Under the pieces are notes generated by a model. That model was given only the letters and a program-made list of their open reading frames with translations, was not told the origin of the DNA and did no database searches. The translations under genes and the position numbers were made by a program. Below are positions 12,432-22,679 of a stretch of 64,000 nucleotides of DNA, in pieces (position 1 is the stretch's first letter; every line of letters begins with the position of its first letter). This DNA is from Sternotherus odoratus (lineage: Eukaryota; Chordata; Testudines; Kinosternidae): contig JAVMKO010000003.1 in the NCBI GenBank assembly GCA_032164245.1, positions 69,944,390 through 70,008,389 on the forward strand, read 5' to 3'.

Positions 12432-13360
12432 GAGAAGTAAACTCACATGAGAGCAGGCATAGAGAGGCATGTGACCAGTTTCATGACATGTTCCAGTTGT
12501 GCTTCTAGCAGAGGATGGTGGAAGTGAAAACAGAGTGAGCTATGCTGCCTGAATAGTCCTGGGGAACTCTCCTTTGTCAAAAGAATTCCCAACCAGCTGG
12601 TTGCTGCTGGTTTTTGTTCCTTTTGCACTGCCTGAATTTCACTGTTTCATGGTCAATTAATTAGCCTTTTAATCCTTTCTTTGTGTGGGTCTATTTCACA
12701 GCAACAGGACAGAGAAAACCTCTCTTTATTTTATTTTAAATCTCTCACTGTTATTTTCACATATACTCACTAACTGCTCCATTCATTTTGGGATCCAGTT
12801 CAAAATTGCTTTCCGTGTTTATAGAACTTTGCCCTCCCTTCTTCCAGCCTGCTGTGTCTCTCACATCATCTCTCTCAGTCCTCTCCTTCTCCAGTCATTC
12901 TTCTGAGGTATGAGTCCTCTCTGCAGCTTCATCGGGAACAGTTTTCCATATCTCTTTTGCTGCTACTCCAGTCCCATAATGTCTTTTCTCTCTTGTCTAG
13001 TCCTAATGAACTCATCTCCCCTGCTTCACATACCTTTGTATTCCTGCTCTGATGTGAGCTTGTTACTGCATTACTGGCATCACGACTTAATGCCTTATTT
13101 GCTTTTTACATCAAACGATGTTTTTTCTCTTCTATTTTCCATAATTTATACCACACTCTCCACTGTCTTGTATTATTCAGTTCGGCAGTACAATTTATAT
13201 GAAAGCAGCTTCTTACAATCAACTGGCTCCCTTTTTCTGTGCAGTCCCCTATTCATGACATGACCTCCCTGACCATATCTACAAGCCTTCATTCTATCCT
13301 GTCCCTCTTCAAAATCCATTTCTGCTGTGCTATTTACCAGGAATTGAATTGGCTATATAT
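12432..13360. other. Unassigned CT-rich DNA
   Basis: Pyrimidine-rich sequence gives long plus-strand frames at 12685-13263 with no recognisable domain and a composition typical of CT-rich repeats. No gene is supported. Confidence 0.45.
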
Positions 13361-13571
13361 AAACAACAGTTGTCTGCAAAGAACAGTGAACCTTTGCCAA
13401 GGAGCATCAGTGACACAGAGAGACAGAGAAGAAAACACAGGCCAAGGAAGAACAGGCAATATCTCTCTATCTCTATCTCTATCTATAGAGATATATATAG
13501 AGAGAGATATATAGATATAGATATAGATATAGATATAGAGGTTGACTATTCTTTGCAGACAACTGTTGTTT
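13361..13571. repeat. Perfect 23-bp inverted repeat around a TATCTC/ATAGAT microsatellite
   Basis: Positions 13361-13383 are the exact reverse complement of 13549-13571 (left arm begins AAACAACAGTTGTCTGCAAA). Between them, 13460-13541 is simple sequence, (TATCTC)n turning into (ATAGAT)n, itself partly palindromic around 'ctatagagatatatatag'. The arms may be the ends of a small unrecognised element or a fold-back mutation product. Confidence 0.8.
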
Positions 13572-14430
13572 CAGACCCAACAAACTAGCCACACCAAACA
13601 TTTCTTGCAGGGTATTTACCCATGAAGGGTAACATGTAAGGTATCTACAGAAAGCTTATATCTTATCAAGGCTCAATGACTGGGAGATGCATGTACAAGT
13701 AATATTTAAGGAATGTCAGTATATTGGAAGTATGCTTTATGAACTTGGAGTAAGAATTAGTCACCAGAAGCTAATATGTATTGGTGATAGCTCATTCAAG
13801 CAGGAGGAAGTGGTCACCCCTCCCTGGAAAGCCAGTGACATTATGCAAGGCTCAGTTGTCTAGCCTTGCTCCATCCCAAGACTATCAATGAAAAACCATC
13901 AGAGACAACTACAATCAACTGAAACCACCTGGAGGTAAAAAACATTACGACAGACGGGGTCACCATCGATGAAAGAAGACAAAGGGCTGTTTCAGTAGAA
14001 CACAGGGAAAGGAGAAGCACTCTGGCTGCATTCGCTGAGGAAACATCTTGTGGAATGTTTCCATCACTCTCTTGTTTCTGGTGGAATATCCTCTCTTACA
14101 ATAAAACAAAGGCAGTTTTATTTAAGTATTCACAAGTCCTCTGTGGTTCACAGGAGCAGCGGTTTAACATAAAACTAGTAAACTGGTGTACACTGCCCCT
14201 TTGGGTGCAGAGCGTTGGGGATTTCTGTGAGTAGCTAGTGTCAGGGACTGGATATCACAGGGGAATGTTTCAAAAGGACATGAGAATTGGGGTGCACCTA
14301 GTGTTAACCTGCTAGGTGAAGAAAAGCTGGCGTAGCCCAGAGGAGAGTGCTTGCATGGATGAAAGGTTTATGGAATTAGGGAGATAAACACCCAGCCACC
14401 CTGAACAAGGCTACTTCTTGCTAGTGGCAG
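13572..14430 (+). repeat. Possible LTR-like repeat
   Basis: The sequence 'tgcagggtatttacccatgaagggtaac' onward resembles LTR sequence I recall from turtles, and a polyadenylation-type AATAAAA lies near 14099-14105. No TG...CA ends or target duplication were defined and there are no coding remnants. Treat as tentative. Confidence 0.3.
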
Positions 14431-14865
14431 GGGGTAAGAAGGTGACTCGCTGTTGTAGGTGCCTTAAGAAATGTCACACTCTCCTTAGAGACTGTCTGTT
14501 CCTCAGAGGAGACACTTTCCTTCTTGAGTGTTTCGAACGTGTCTATCACACCCTGAGCCCTACTGAAATAACATCAACTATATTTTACTGACGCATATAA
14601 GGTCCCATCCACAATATCTGGTACATTCTGAAATAGGTTTGCACATTACTTCTTGAAGAATGTTAGGTTCCAGCAGCTGCTGTCTTGTGTGGAAAGCCCC
14701 CCCCCCCACCTTTTAGAACTATTTGCTGAAAGCCATTAATAAAGATAGGGAAGGAAAATCAAACCAAACCAAACCCTCCCATCCATCAGACCAGCACTAC
14801 AGCCATGTCACCTTATGTTGTGTCTTGAAGTGATCAATCTGAAATCCAGAAACGAAGAAACTGCA

Positions 14866-15699
14866 TGCAACAGCACAGCTACTCACCCCTGCTGGTGGTC
14901 AGGGGAATCAGCTCACCAGCCTAAAGAGCGCCCTCTGCAGGCCGATGTCCCGCTCAGTGCTGGCCCTGTGTCCCTCCCGGACCCCGGTGCCCTCTTCCAT
15001 TGGGGTGCTGCACCCCTGCAGTGCCCCACAAACCTCAGGGTTTCCCCTCCCTGGGGAACCCCCACCCCCTATCCCCACCTTGCCTCAGTCTAGGCAACTG
15101 CCAGTCACCATTTGCCCCCATTCACTAGGGCAGACTGCAGTCTAATTGCCCACTCATCACTGGCAAGGGGGTTTGGACCTGCTGCCTCTGCCTACCCTTG
15201 GGGCTGCCCCTGCACCCCCCCCCCAGTACCTATTTGGCCATAGACTAGGCCAGGCAGACTGGGGGGTTTCCAGGTCAGAGCTCCACAGCTCTGCTACCCT
15301 TCCCCCAGCCCTGCCCAGCCCTGATCCTGGTACCCTGCTTAGCCCCAGCAGTCAGGTCTTCCCTCTCCAAAGGCTAGGGTGACCAGATGTCCCGATTTTA
15401 TAGGGACAGTCCCAATTTTGGGGTCTTTTTCTTATATAGACTCCTATTACCCCCCCAACCCTGTCCTGATTTTTCACATTTGCTGTCTGGTCACCCTACC
15501 AAAGGCTAGAGAAGGACTACTTGCCTCTAGCCCACTGCCCTCTTATAAGGGCCAGCTGGACCCTAATTACATTGGCCATTGCTGTGGTCAGCTACGCAAC
15601 CAGCTGACCCAGCTGTCCTTAATCTCCTTCCCTGCTTCAGGCTTCTCCCAGGACTGTTTTAAGCCATTCTGAACAGGAGCGGGTGGTCACTCTGCTACA
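14866..15699 (+). mobile_element. Solo LTR (family 1, copy 1) with nested MITE
   Basis: It starts TGCAACAGCACAG and ends ...CACTCTGCTACA, with near-matching 5-bp flanks CTGCA and TTGCA. It aligns along its length with 23229-23850 and 28491-29196: shared 'gagcgccctctgcaggc', 'cccaccttgcctcagtctaggcaactgccagtcacca', 'cttataagggccagctgg' and 'caggagcgggtg' blocks. A TATA-like 'cttataaggg' lies near 15542. It encodes no protein; its GC-rich frames are spurious. Length without the insert is about 700 bp, and no internal retroelement sequence adjoins it. Confidence 0.82.
15375..15498. mobile_element. 124-bp MITE inside the solo LTR
   Basis: The ends TAGGGTGACCAGA and TCTGGTCACCCTA are perfect terminal inverted repeats, flanked by the exact 8-bp duplication CCAAAGGC at 15367-15374 and 15499-15506. 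Removing the insert restores continuous LTR sequence. An 8-bp duplication and TAGGG ends fit a hAT-derived MITE. No coding capacity. Confidence 0.93.
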
Positions 15700-16286
15700 T
15701 TGCAGTTTGAGTGTAGCCTAAAGGTGAAAGTACTAGTTGCAATATAAAATATTTCAGCAACATAAAACATTTTAAGAAAGTTGCATACTGAACTCTTCCT
15801 AAGGTCGCCTAAAAAAATTCTAAACAATTAACCTTTGATTTGACCTTCTTCATGGACATTATCTTTCACCAAATTTTACAATCCTAAATTAGTATTTAGC
15901 ATTTGTGCAAGTCTCTGTGATTTAGGATATTAAATGATATATGGGTTCAACAGAGTCCTCAGCTGAAGGACAAGTATTTTAGTGCATATGTGACCTGACC
16001 CAAAGGCTATTTCCAGCAGTTTGTCATTTAGTACAGGGAAGGTTAGATAGGTTAGGATGATTTATGATCTTTCATGCTCTGAACTTAACAGCGCTGTTGA
16101 GCCGATCCTATGCCTTTCATTAACTATAAGCAGCTATCTTTTGTTAGTAAGCTAAAATGCATGGCATTTTCCTACCTGTTACTGAAGAAAAAGAAAAAGC
16201 TTTTAATAAGATAGAAAATAAATCAAACTTTTATTGTTCAGTTAGTGTAACCCTTGATGCAATTTCTATTTGATGTATTTACATAC

Positions 16287-16289
<3 letters not shown>
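15700..16289. other. Unassigned AT-rich DNA
   Basis: No recognised gene or repeat. Confidence 0.5.

Positions 16290-16333
<44 letters not shown>
16290..16333 (+). repeat. (AG)n microsatellite
   Basis: About 22 uninterrupted AG units, probably length-polymorphic. The serine/leucine frame on the minus strand (16266-16520) is an artefact of it. Confidence 0.97.
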
Positions 16334-16336
<3 letters not shown>

Positions 16337-17124
16337 GGGGCCAAATCTTGGAAGGAACTTCAGATAGATATATAACACACCAGAAAACTATGATATAACT
16401 TGCAGTAACCAAGATCTGCAAGTGATATTGAGAAATATGGGTGGGGGAAAGGGGAAGGAGGGTGGTGAACGTATAGGGGTGGACATATTTTGGTGAAAGG
16501 GGGCTAACATCCATATGCAAAGTATGAGCAGATCCTAATTATCACACTATGCTAAATTTATTGTTCACAGGACAAAAGCAAGCTATTTCAAATATGAGAT
16601 GAGATGAAATAACTTATTTGCATAGGTATATGGATGTACTTTTCTGCTTTGTGGGAAAGGTAAGTGCATTTTTGAACAATATCTCCTACATCCCTGTACA
16701 CAGGTAGATATTTGGACTAAAGCAGGAGAAAAAAATCATTCAATTTTTTTGGGGGATGAAAAATGGCCTTTTTCCAAAAAGAAAAGTTTTATGCAAAATT
16801 TTTGTTTGATTTGAAGTTTACTGCTTTTTTGATTAAAACCAATACCATTTTGTTTGTTTGTTTAATTATTTATTGAGATTTTCATCAGAAAACAAAAAAA
16901 TCCATGAAAATTAAAAAAAAAAATCTTCATTTTTTAAAATGGAAAATATTTTGGGGTTGTGTTTTTTTTTTACAAGCTCTTGTCTAAATAAAAGCAGAGA
17001 GAAAGTATAAACAAACATGACAAGACCAAGTTTACATGAAAAACGTGGCCATTTTTATCAGTAAGTTTCCTCTGCTTTTTATTGAAAATATGCTTAGATA
17101 AAATTTTTCCAAAAAGGTGCAAAC

Positions 17125-17292
17125 CAGGGATCGGCAACCTTGGCACGTGGCCCTGCAGGATAAGCACCCTTGGTGGGCCCGGCCGGTTTGTTTACCTGCA
17201 GGTTTGGCCAATTGTGGCTCCCACAGGCCGCGGTTCGCCGCTCTGGTCCAAAGGGGGCTGCGGGAAGTGGCGTAGTGCTGGCTCTGGCAGGA
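17125..17292 (+). mobile_element. hAT-type element, 5' end fragment
   Basis: It begins CAGGGATCGGCAACCTTGGCACG, a variant of the CAGGGGTTGGCAATC end of the complete element at 26200. It continues into GC-rich 'gggcccggccggtttgtttacctgcaggtttggcc ... ccgcggttcgccgctctgg', as in turtle hAT non-autonomous repeats I recall. The matching right terminus is missing, so it is truncated near 17290. Confidence 0.7.
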
Positions 17293-17680
17293 ATCAGTCC
17301 TTCAAACCCTTCCCTAAGGTTCTGTCCATTTGCTCAATCAGAAAGAAGACCCCAAGTCAGTTTAAATTCAGACTGTTTATCCAAATGTCCTTTCTTTGTG
17401 TGTTGGTTGCCAGAGAATCCAGTTTGAATATATGAGAGCCTCTTCAAGTGGTGGTACCTTGCTGGAAGTGTTACAACCTGAATACATTTACTTAATTCCT
17501 TCTCACCCCACTGTTCTTAGTTCCAGAGGGCTGTGGTCACCCGCTGCCATGAAACTATATACAATCCTTAGCCCCAATGGAACTTAATTCAGTAAGATCT
17601 CCCAAAGATATTGCAGGAAATTGCCATATCTGTCACAATTTGCACTGGTCATTTTTTTTAATTATCATGAATATATTATA

Positions 17681-18687
17681 CTAGCGAAAATACCCGGCGT
17701 TGCTCGGGTCCGTCGGAGGTGGGGAGGGGGCAGAGAGCTGAGCGAGTGCGGGGTCCATTGGAGGGGGGAGGGGGCAGAGAGCAAACCTGACACCCCCACC
17801 TCACTTACCCCTCAACCAACCCCGACTCACATTTTCACCCCCCCACCCAAACCCAACACGCCCACGTCACCCCCTACCAACCCCTGACCAATACCCACAC
17901 CTCACCCCCCATAGACCAAACCTGACACACCCACCTCACTTTCCCCCCAACCAAACCCGACACCCCTACCTACCACCACAACCAAACCCGACACCCACAC
18001 CTCACTTACCCCTCGACCAACCCCGACCCACCTCCTCACACCCCCAACCAAACCCAACACCCCCACCTTGCCCCCCCACCAAATCCAACACCCCCTGACC
18101 AATCCCAACACCCACCCCTCACCCACCCCGACACCTTCCCACCCCCCCAGACCAAACCCAACACCCCCGGCTCACTTACTCCCCGACCAAACCCGACATC
18201 CCCACCTCACCCCCCCGACCAAACCCGACACCCCCACATCACCCCCCGACCAAACCTGACACCCCCACCTCACTTACCCTCCAACCAAACCCAACTCGGG
18301 TCCATCAGAGGTGGGGAGGGGGCAGAGAGCTGAGCGAGTGCGGGGTCCGTTGGAGGGGGCAGAGAGCTGAGCGAGTGCGGGGTCCGTTGGAGGGGGCAGA
18401 GAGCTGAGCGAATGCAGGGTCCGTTGGAGGGGGTATTATGACATCAGAACTATGTCACAGAGAACAGCAGCTGCCCAGCTGATGTGAATGGGCTTTAAAG
18501 AATTTCACCCCTGGGGGGCGTCAGAGGTGAGATTTGAAAAATTTTCGACTCTTACCCTGATTAGGACCCTAAGACCTCTAACTGTACCAAATTTCAAGTC
18601 TCTAGCTCAAACGGTGTGGAAGGAGTAAGTGCACATACATACACGCATACACGCACGCATACACTATTTGACTTTTATATATATAGA
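17681..18687 (-). mobile_element. Non-autonomous Helitron, apparently full length
   Basis: Read on the minus strand, it starts with TCTATATATATAAAAGTC (5'-TC) and ends with a GC hairpin (ACCCG...CGGGT, at 17692-17709 on the plus strand) followed after 7 bases by CTAG. It sits between A (before TC) and T (after CTAG). 5'-TC, a subterminal hairpin, CTRR-3' and A/T insertion without target duplication define Helitrons. No Rep/helicase frame is present, so it needs enzymes from elsewhere. Most of the interior is a minisatellite (17700-18435). Proline/threonine-rich frames inside are repeat artefacts. Confidence 0.83.
17790..18296. repeat. C-rich minisatellite in the Helitron core
   Basis: Irregular tandem copies of a motif like 'ccaaacccgacacccccacctcactta', with units varying by indels. 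It is bordered on both sides by a second tandem motif, 'gggtccgttggagggggcagagagctgagcgagtgc' style, once before at about 17706-17780 and about three copies at 18299-18435. Strand composition is extremely asymmetric (C-rich plus strand). Confidence 0.9.
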
Positions 18688-18938
18688 TTAAAGGGGAAAT
18701 GTCTGACAGGAAAGATGAGGTTGCAGGTGCAAAAGCTGTAGTTTTGGAGGGTTAACAATGTTGAGTTTACACACCTGTGAAAGCATTCCAGGCATACGGA
18801 AAGCAGAAGAGAAGGCTTAAACTGCTAATTGGAGGAGACCAAAGTATTGTTAAGATGTGCCAAGTTGGCAGCGTTGGTAGGGCAAATATTAGGAGATGCG
18901 ATGCAAGCACAGACAGTGCTGTAAAGATGGGGCTGAAA

Positions 18939-19140
18939 TCAGGGTCCAATTGAAGGCAATGGTAGATTTACTGTGGATTTCAGTGGAGATAGGATTTTAC
19001 TCAGAGCCCTGAAAATGAGACATTTGAATCTGAAGCACAGGGATATTGGAAGCCAGTGCAAGGACTCAAGCAGATGGTTACATGAGCAGAATATGACAAA
19101 GTAGCCAGTTACCATTGTAATGGGTGAAACAAACCACCTA
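18939..19140 (-). mobile_element. Possible LINE RT C-terminal fragment
   Basis: The minus-strand frame contains ESLHWLPISLCFRFKCLIFRAL. This resembles the LHWLPV..RI.FK..L..FKAL segment after the polymerase domain of L2/CR1-like reverse transcriptases. Only this segment is recognisable and the flanks are degenerate. It could be a chance match, but the motif is quite specific. Confidence 0.4.
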
Positions 19141-20762
19141 CATGAAACAGCTGGGCAGAAGCAGAGGGCAAGGAACATGATTTTGGCTCGTGGTTTATTG
19201 GATGAACTTTAAGTAAAATCAGAATAAATAATTTTATGTGATCTATGTTCATATATTTCTGTATGTATAAAGCAAAATATTTCACTATTCTAGATTGTAC
19301 CAATGGACATGGATGGCTAATGCTTATTGACCATGTAGAGATAAATAAGCTAGTATTACAGTATTTGACTCTAATAAGCAGATGTGTAGGATTCCAGACT
19401 TTTAGATGAGATTTGGTTCAGTTTAGATCTGCATCACTTTTTGAGGTTAGTCCACCATGATTGCTTGGTCCCTGCAGGGAGGTTCTCTTTTTCTGCAGGA
19501 AGCTGGCAGGGCATATTTCTCACATTACAGACAAGAGCATTTAAGCATATTTTATTTATTTACTTGACTGCTTGAAAGAAAAAAAATACATTAATCACAG
19601 CAATGGTGGAAGAAGCATCCTAAGGTTCACAGTGCTTTTGATTAAAGTCTGCTAGATTGAATTGTAACTTGAAGAGTTTTGTTGTTGTAGTGGCGTCCTG
19701 CAGGGACCCACCGGAGTGGTCTGTGTGCTTTTTCGGTAACTAATGTATTATTCCCCATGTTAGCTCCCTTGGTGTTATCTTTCATATTAAAAACAAAACA
19801 AAACAAAACTTGATGATCTGGATTTTTTTATCCAAAAGTTTTTAAACTCTTTGGGAGGCCTGACAAAGGCTTTACCCATTCACTCCATAATCCCCAACAA
19901 AGCCAGCTCTTGAATTCCTCTTGTGACATTTTCTGATTAAAATATAATCGTGCAAATCATTACTGCTACCACTGCTATATAAGTGCAGCAAATCTTATAC
20001 AAAATATAACTCATAGCTAGAAAGGGTTAGACAGCTTGCAGGCTAACTAACCCAAAGTGACCTTTCAAGACATGTTAGAAAGGTATGTGAATGGTAATTA
20101 GGGCGATTCAATGCTAGGTAGGCTAGAACTTTGAAATCCAAACCTATATTGCTAGAAATTGGAAATGATACTAATTGTCTGTATCTTTGATGCTAGCATA
20201 TAAACAGACAATTCCTGTCACTATAACTATAAATTCAGAGATGAAGTAATGTCCTTTCCGCTATGTCTCTTTGATGTTTGTAACAGATTGCCTAATGGAT
20301 AAATTGACCTATGTTAATTTGTGTAACTAATTATTGGTGGTGTTTAGAAAGCAAAAGGTTCCCTCAAAAGCCTATTATTTACCCAGGACCGTATGGCCAA
20401 GTGGATGCTTGAACATTGTTTAAAAGACCTTTGGGTCCTGATTCTGTCATCTCAGATCGCCTTAAGGTTTCATGCAGGGGAAGCCTAAGCCACAAGGACT
20501 GACACCCCAGTTCTAACTGGATTGCCCTTAAATATAAACGTTGGACTATAACCCATGGACTATTTCTGAAAGAACTCTTTGCAACTACAAAGCTCACAAT
20601 CTCTGCTATAAGACGAGGAAGACTTTGTAGTACCATAGAGACTAACCAGTTTATTTCAGCATAAGCTTTCATGGGCTATAGCCTACTTCAGCGGATGCAT
20701 AGAATGGAACAGAAGTAAGATGCATTTATTCACACAGAAAGCAAAAAAAAACCCAACCTTTT

Positions 20763-20820
20763 GAAATGGATTTCTGTGTCTGGCAGTAGATAATTACTGC
20801 CAGACACAGAAATCCATTTC
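20763..20820. repeat. Perfect 26-bp stem, 6-base loop
   Basis: Positions 20763-20788 (GAAATGGATTTCTGTGTCTG...) are the exact reverse complement of 20795-20820, with loop GATAAT. The stem continues outward with one mismatch. It lies inside the Penelope-like element, close to a 30-base T run at 20903-20932. Such perfect symmetry in otherwise diverged DNA suggests a recent fold-back or template-switch event. Confidence 0.92.
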
Positions 20821-20899
20821 AGAAGGTATTTTTTTCTCCTGCTGATAATGGCCCATCCATATTATTAAACAGCCTCTTAGAATTGGTATGCTAATGTCC

Positions 20900-20935
<36 letters not shown>

Positions 20936-20959
20936 TTGTGTGTGTATAAATGCATCTTA

Positions 20960-21596
20960 CAATAAAACCTCCATTTAACGGACTAATTCAGGCGAGGGGT
21001 GTCCGTTAAATCAAAAAGTCCGTTATTGAATAAAAAATAAAACCGAGCTGTCGGAGCAGCAGCCCTCCCGCCACAGGGTCGGGGCGGCAGCTCCGCAGCC
21101 CGCCTGCTGTCGGGACCTGGGAGGCAGCTGGGAGCCGGCAGCCAGCCAGCCAGCCTGGGTCCCACCTGCCGGGAGCCGGCAGCCAGCCCGCCCGCTGCTG
21201 GGTCCCGGGTGGCAGCCGGCAGCCAGCTCGCCCGCTGCTGGGACCCGGGAGCCGGCAGCCAGCCCGCCCACTGTTGGGACCCGGGTGGCAGCCAGGAGCC
21301 GGCAGCCAGCCTGCCCGCTGCCGGGATCGGGGTGGGAGCTGGCAGCCAGACCACCCGCTGTCGGGATCTGGGCGGCAGCCGGGAGCCGGCAGCTAGCCCA
21401 CCAGCGGCTGGGACTGGGGCAGCAGCCAGGAGCCGGCAGCCAGCCCTCCAGTGGCTGGGACCGCGGCGGCAGCCGGGAGCCAGCAGCCAGCTGCCTGCGA
21501 AGGGGACCGGGGCCGCAGCCAGGAGGGGTCGAGGTCTGATATGGATCAGAAATTTTGTCCGTTGCATCCGAAGTCCGTTAAATCGACGTTTTACTG
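20960..21596. mobile_element. Tigger/pogo-like non-autonomous transposon
   Basis: The left end CAATAAAACCTCCATTTAACGGAC and the right end, reversed, CAGTAAAACGTCGATTTAACGGAC are terminal inverted repeats with few mismatches. They are flanked by TA at 20958-20959 and 21597-21598. TA duplication and CAGTAAAACCTCGATTTAACGGAC-type ends fit the Tc1/mariner (Tigger) superfamily. The interior (21050-21530) is a GC-rich minisatellite with no transposase. Removing it restores the right arm of the host Penelope-like element. Confidence 0.88.
21105..21530. repeat. GC-rich minisatellite (about 45-55 bp units)
   Basis: Repeated 'cgggagccggcagccagcccgcccgctgctgggacccgggtggcagc'-type units, around eight copies with small indels. 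It makes alanine/glycine/serine-rich frames on both strands (for example 20983-21567 minus, 21209-21805 plus). These are repeat artefacts rather than proteins. Confidence 0.92.
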
Positions 21597-22679
21597 TACT
21601 TCTGTTCCATTCTATGCATCCGATGAAGTGGGCTATAGCCCATGAAAGCTTATGCCGAAATAAACTGGTTAGTCTCTATGGTACTACAAAGTCTTCCTTG
21701 TCTTATTTACGGATACAGACTAACATGGCTGCTGATCTTAAACCTGTCATCTCTGCTAAGAATCTGAACCTCAATGGATTGAGCTCATATCTGTATGTAT
21801 ATTGATCTTTTAATCGTACACTCTCTCCCCTTTTTAAAAATACATAAATATTAGTTTAGTTAATAAGAATTGGGAGTGTATTTGGGTAAGATCTGGAATA
21901 TTCAATAACCTGGGAGTTAATGTGTCCGATCCTTTGAGATTGATAAAACCTTTTCTTCTTTGTGATAAAATAAGATTTTCAGAAATCTTCATCAAATTTG
22001 ATTTGGGTACCTGGATGGAGGCCTGAGGCAGGATCACTTTAAGGGAACTGTGGTGTTTGGAATAGCCATCAGCATTTTGGGGATAGTCTACCCCGCTCTT
22101 TGCAGATCACCATAATTGTATGACCACAGATGGTCCTCACTGGGACCCCGGTCACACCTCTATTATCTTGTTAGAGAGAGAAGGGAAGGTAGTTTGCTCC
22201 ACACACAAAAACAGCAAGACCCACTCCTCTCAATATTTTGTTCACCTCTCCCACTACTTTCAAATTTCATAATACACTAAGGAGAACTCACAACTATGGA
22301 TTATAGCAGTGTGTGGAGAACAGACACTGCATGCCCAGCTAGCATGGATATAAATAACAGCATAGACAGTGCAGCACAGCTTAGGGAGGTAGAGAAGAAT
22401 GCCCCAAATGCTTAAACCCCTAGCTTACATACTCGACATGTCTCTCTACAGACCAAGCCCTCCCACACCTACAGTGCTATTTTTTTGTAGTGGAGTGACC
22501 TGCTGTCTTCCTGCTGCCAGAGCTTTTCACTGCCATGTGTAGCTACACATCACACTGACAAGCGGGATGCAGCCTGCCTTTCACTGTGGCGTGCAGCTAC
22601 ACGTGTTGAGCTCATAACCTACATGATGCTGGAAATGTAGATGTAGCCACAGAAGCCACATATTTCAGTATAATTTAAG

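Larger units (their letters stand above)
20614..21748. mobile_element. Penelope-like element, termini only, hosting a Tigger-like insert
   Basis: An imperfect duplication flanks it: ATCTCTGCTATAAGA at 20599-20613 and ATCTCTGCTAAGA at 21749-21761. Its two ends are inverted copies: 'accatagagactaaccagtttatttcagcataagctttcatgggctatagcc' at the left, and 'ggctatagcccatgaaagcttatgccgaaataaactggttagtctctatggt' at the right, extending into 'cggatgcatagaatggaacagaag' mirrored exactly across the Tigger insertion site. The coding part is lost. The gene-like frame 21209-21805 merely crosses from the minisatellite into this arm. Confidence 0.82.
19940..22110 (+). mobile_element. Old LTR-like repeat, split by a Penelope-like element
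   Basis: The left part (19940-20613: 'gtgcaaatcattactgctaccactgctatataagtgcagcaaatc' onward) and the right part (21749-22110: 'ctaagaatctgaacctcaatggattgagctc' through 'gataaaataagattttcag') belong together: a duplicated target at the PLE borders joins them. A TATA-like 'ctatataag' near 19975 and an A/T-rich polyadenylation-like region near 21833-21870 fit an LTR. I recall this as a turtle LTR but cannot name it. The outer ends are not defined by TG/CA. Confidence 0.55.

Noticed and set aside
14815..15672. Proline-rich plus-strand frames
   Set aside because: They fall on the solo LTR and its nested MITE; the same frames are not conserved in the two other LTR copies.
17621..18259. Pro/Thr-rich protein-like frames on both strands
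   Set aside because: Direct translation of the C-rich minisatellite inside the Helitron.
17790..18435. Tandem repeats considered as a CRISPR-like array
   Set aside because: Units are contiguous with no unique spacers, and the context is eukaryotic.
20983..21805. 194- and 198-codon frames, the longest in the window
   Set aside because: They translate a GC minisatellite in opposite directions and run into transposon ends; length reflects lack of stops in GC-rich repeats.
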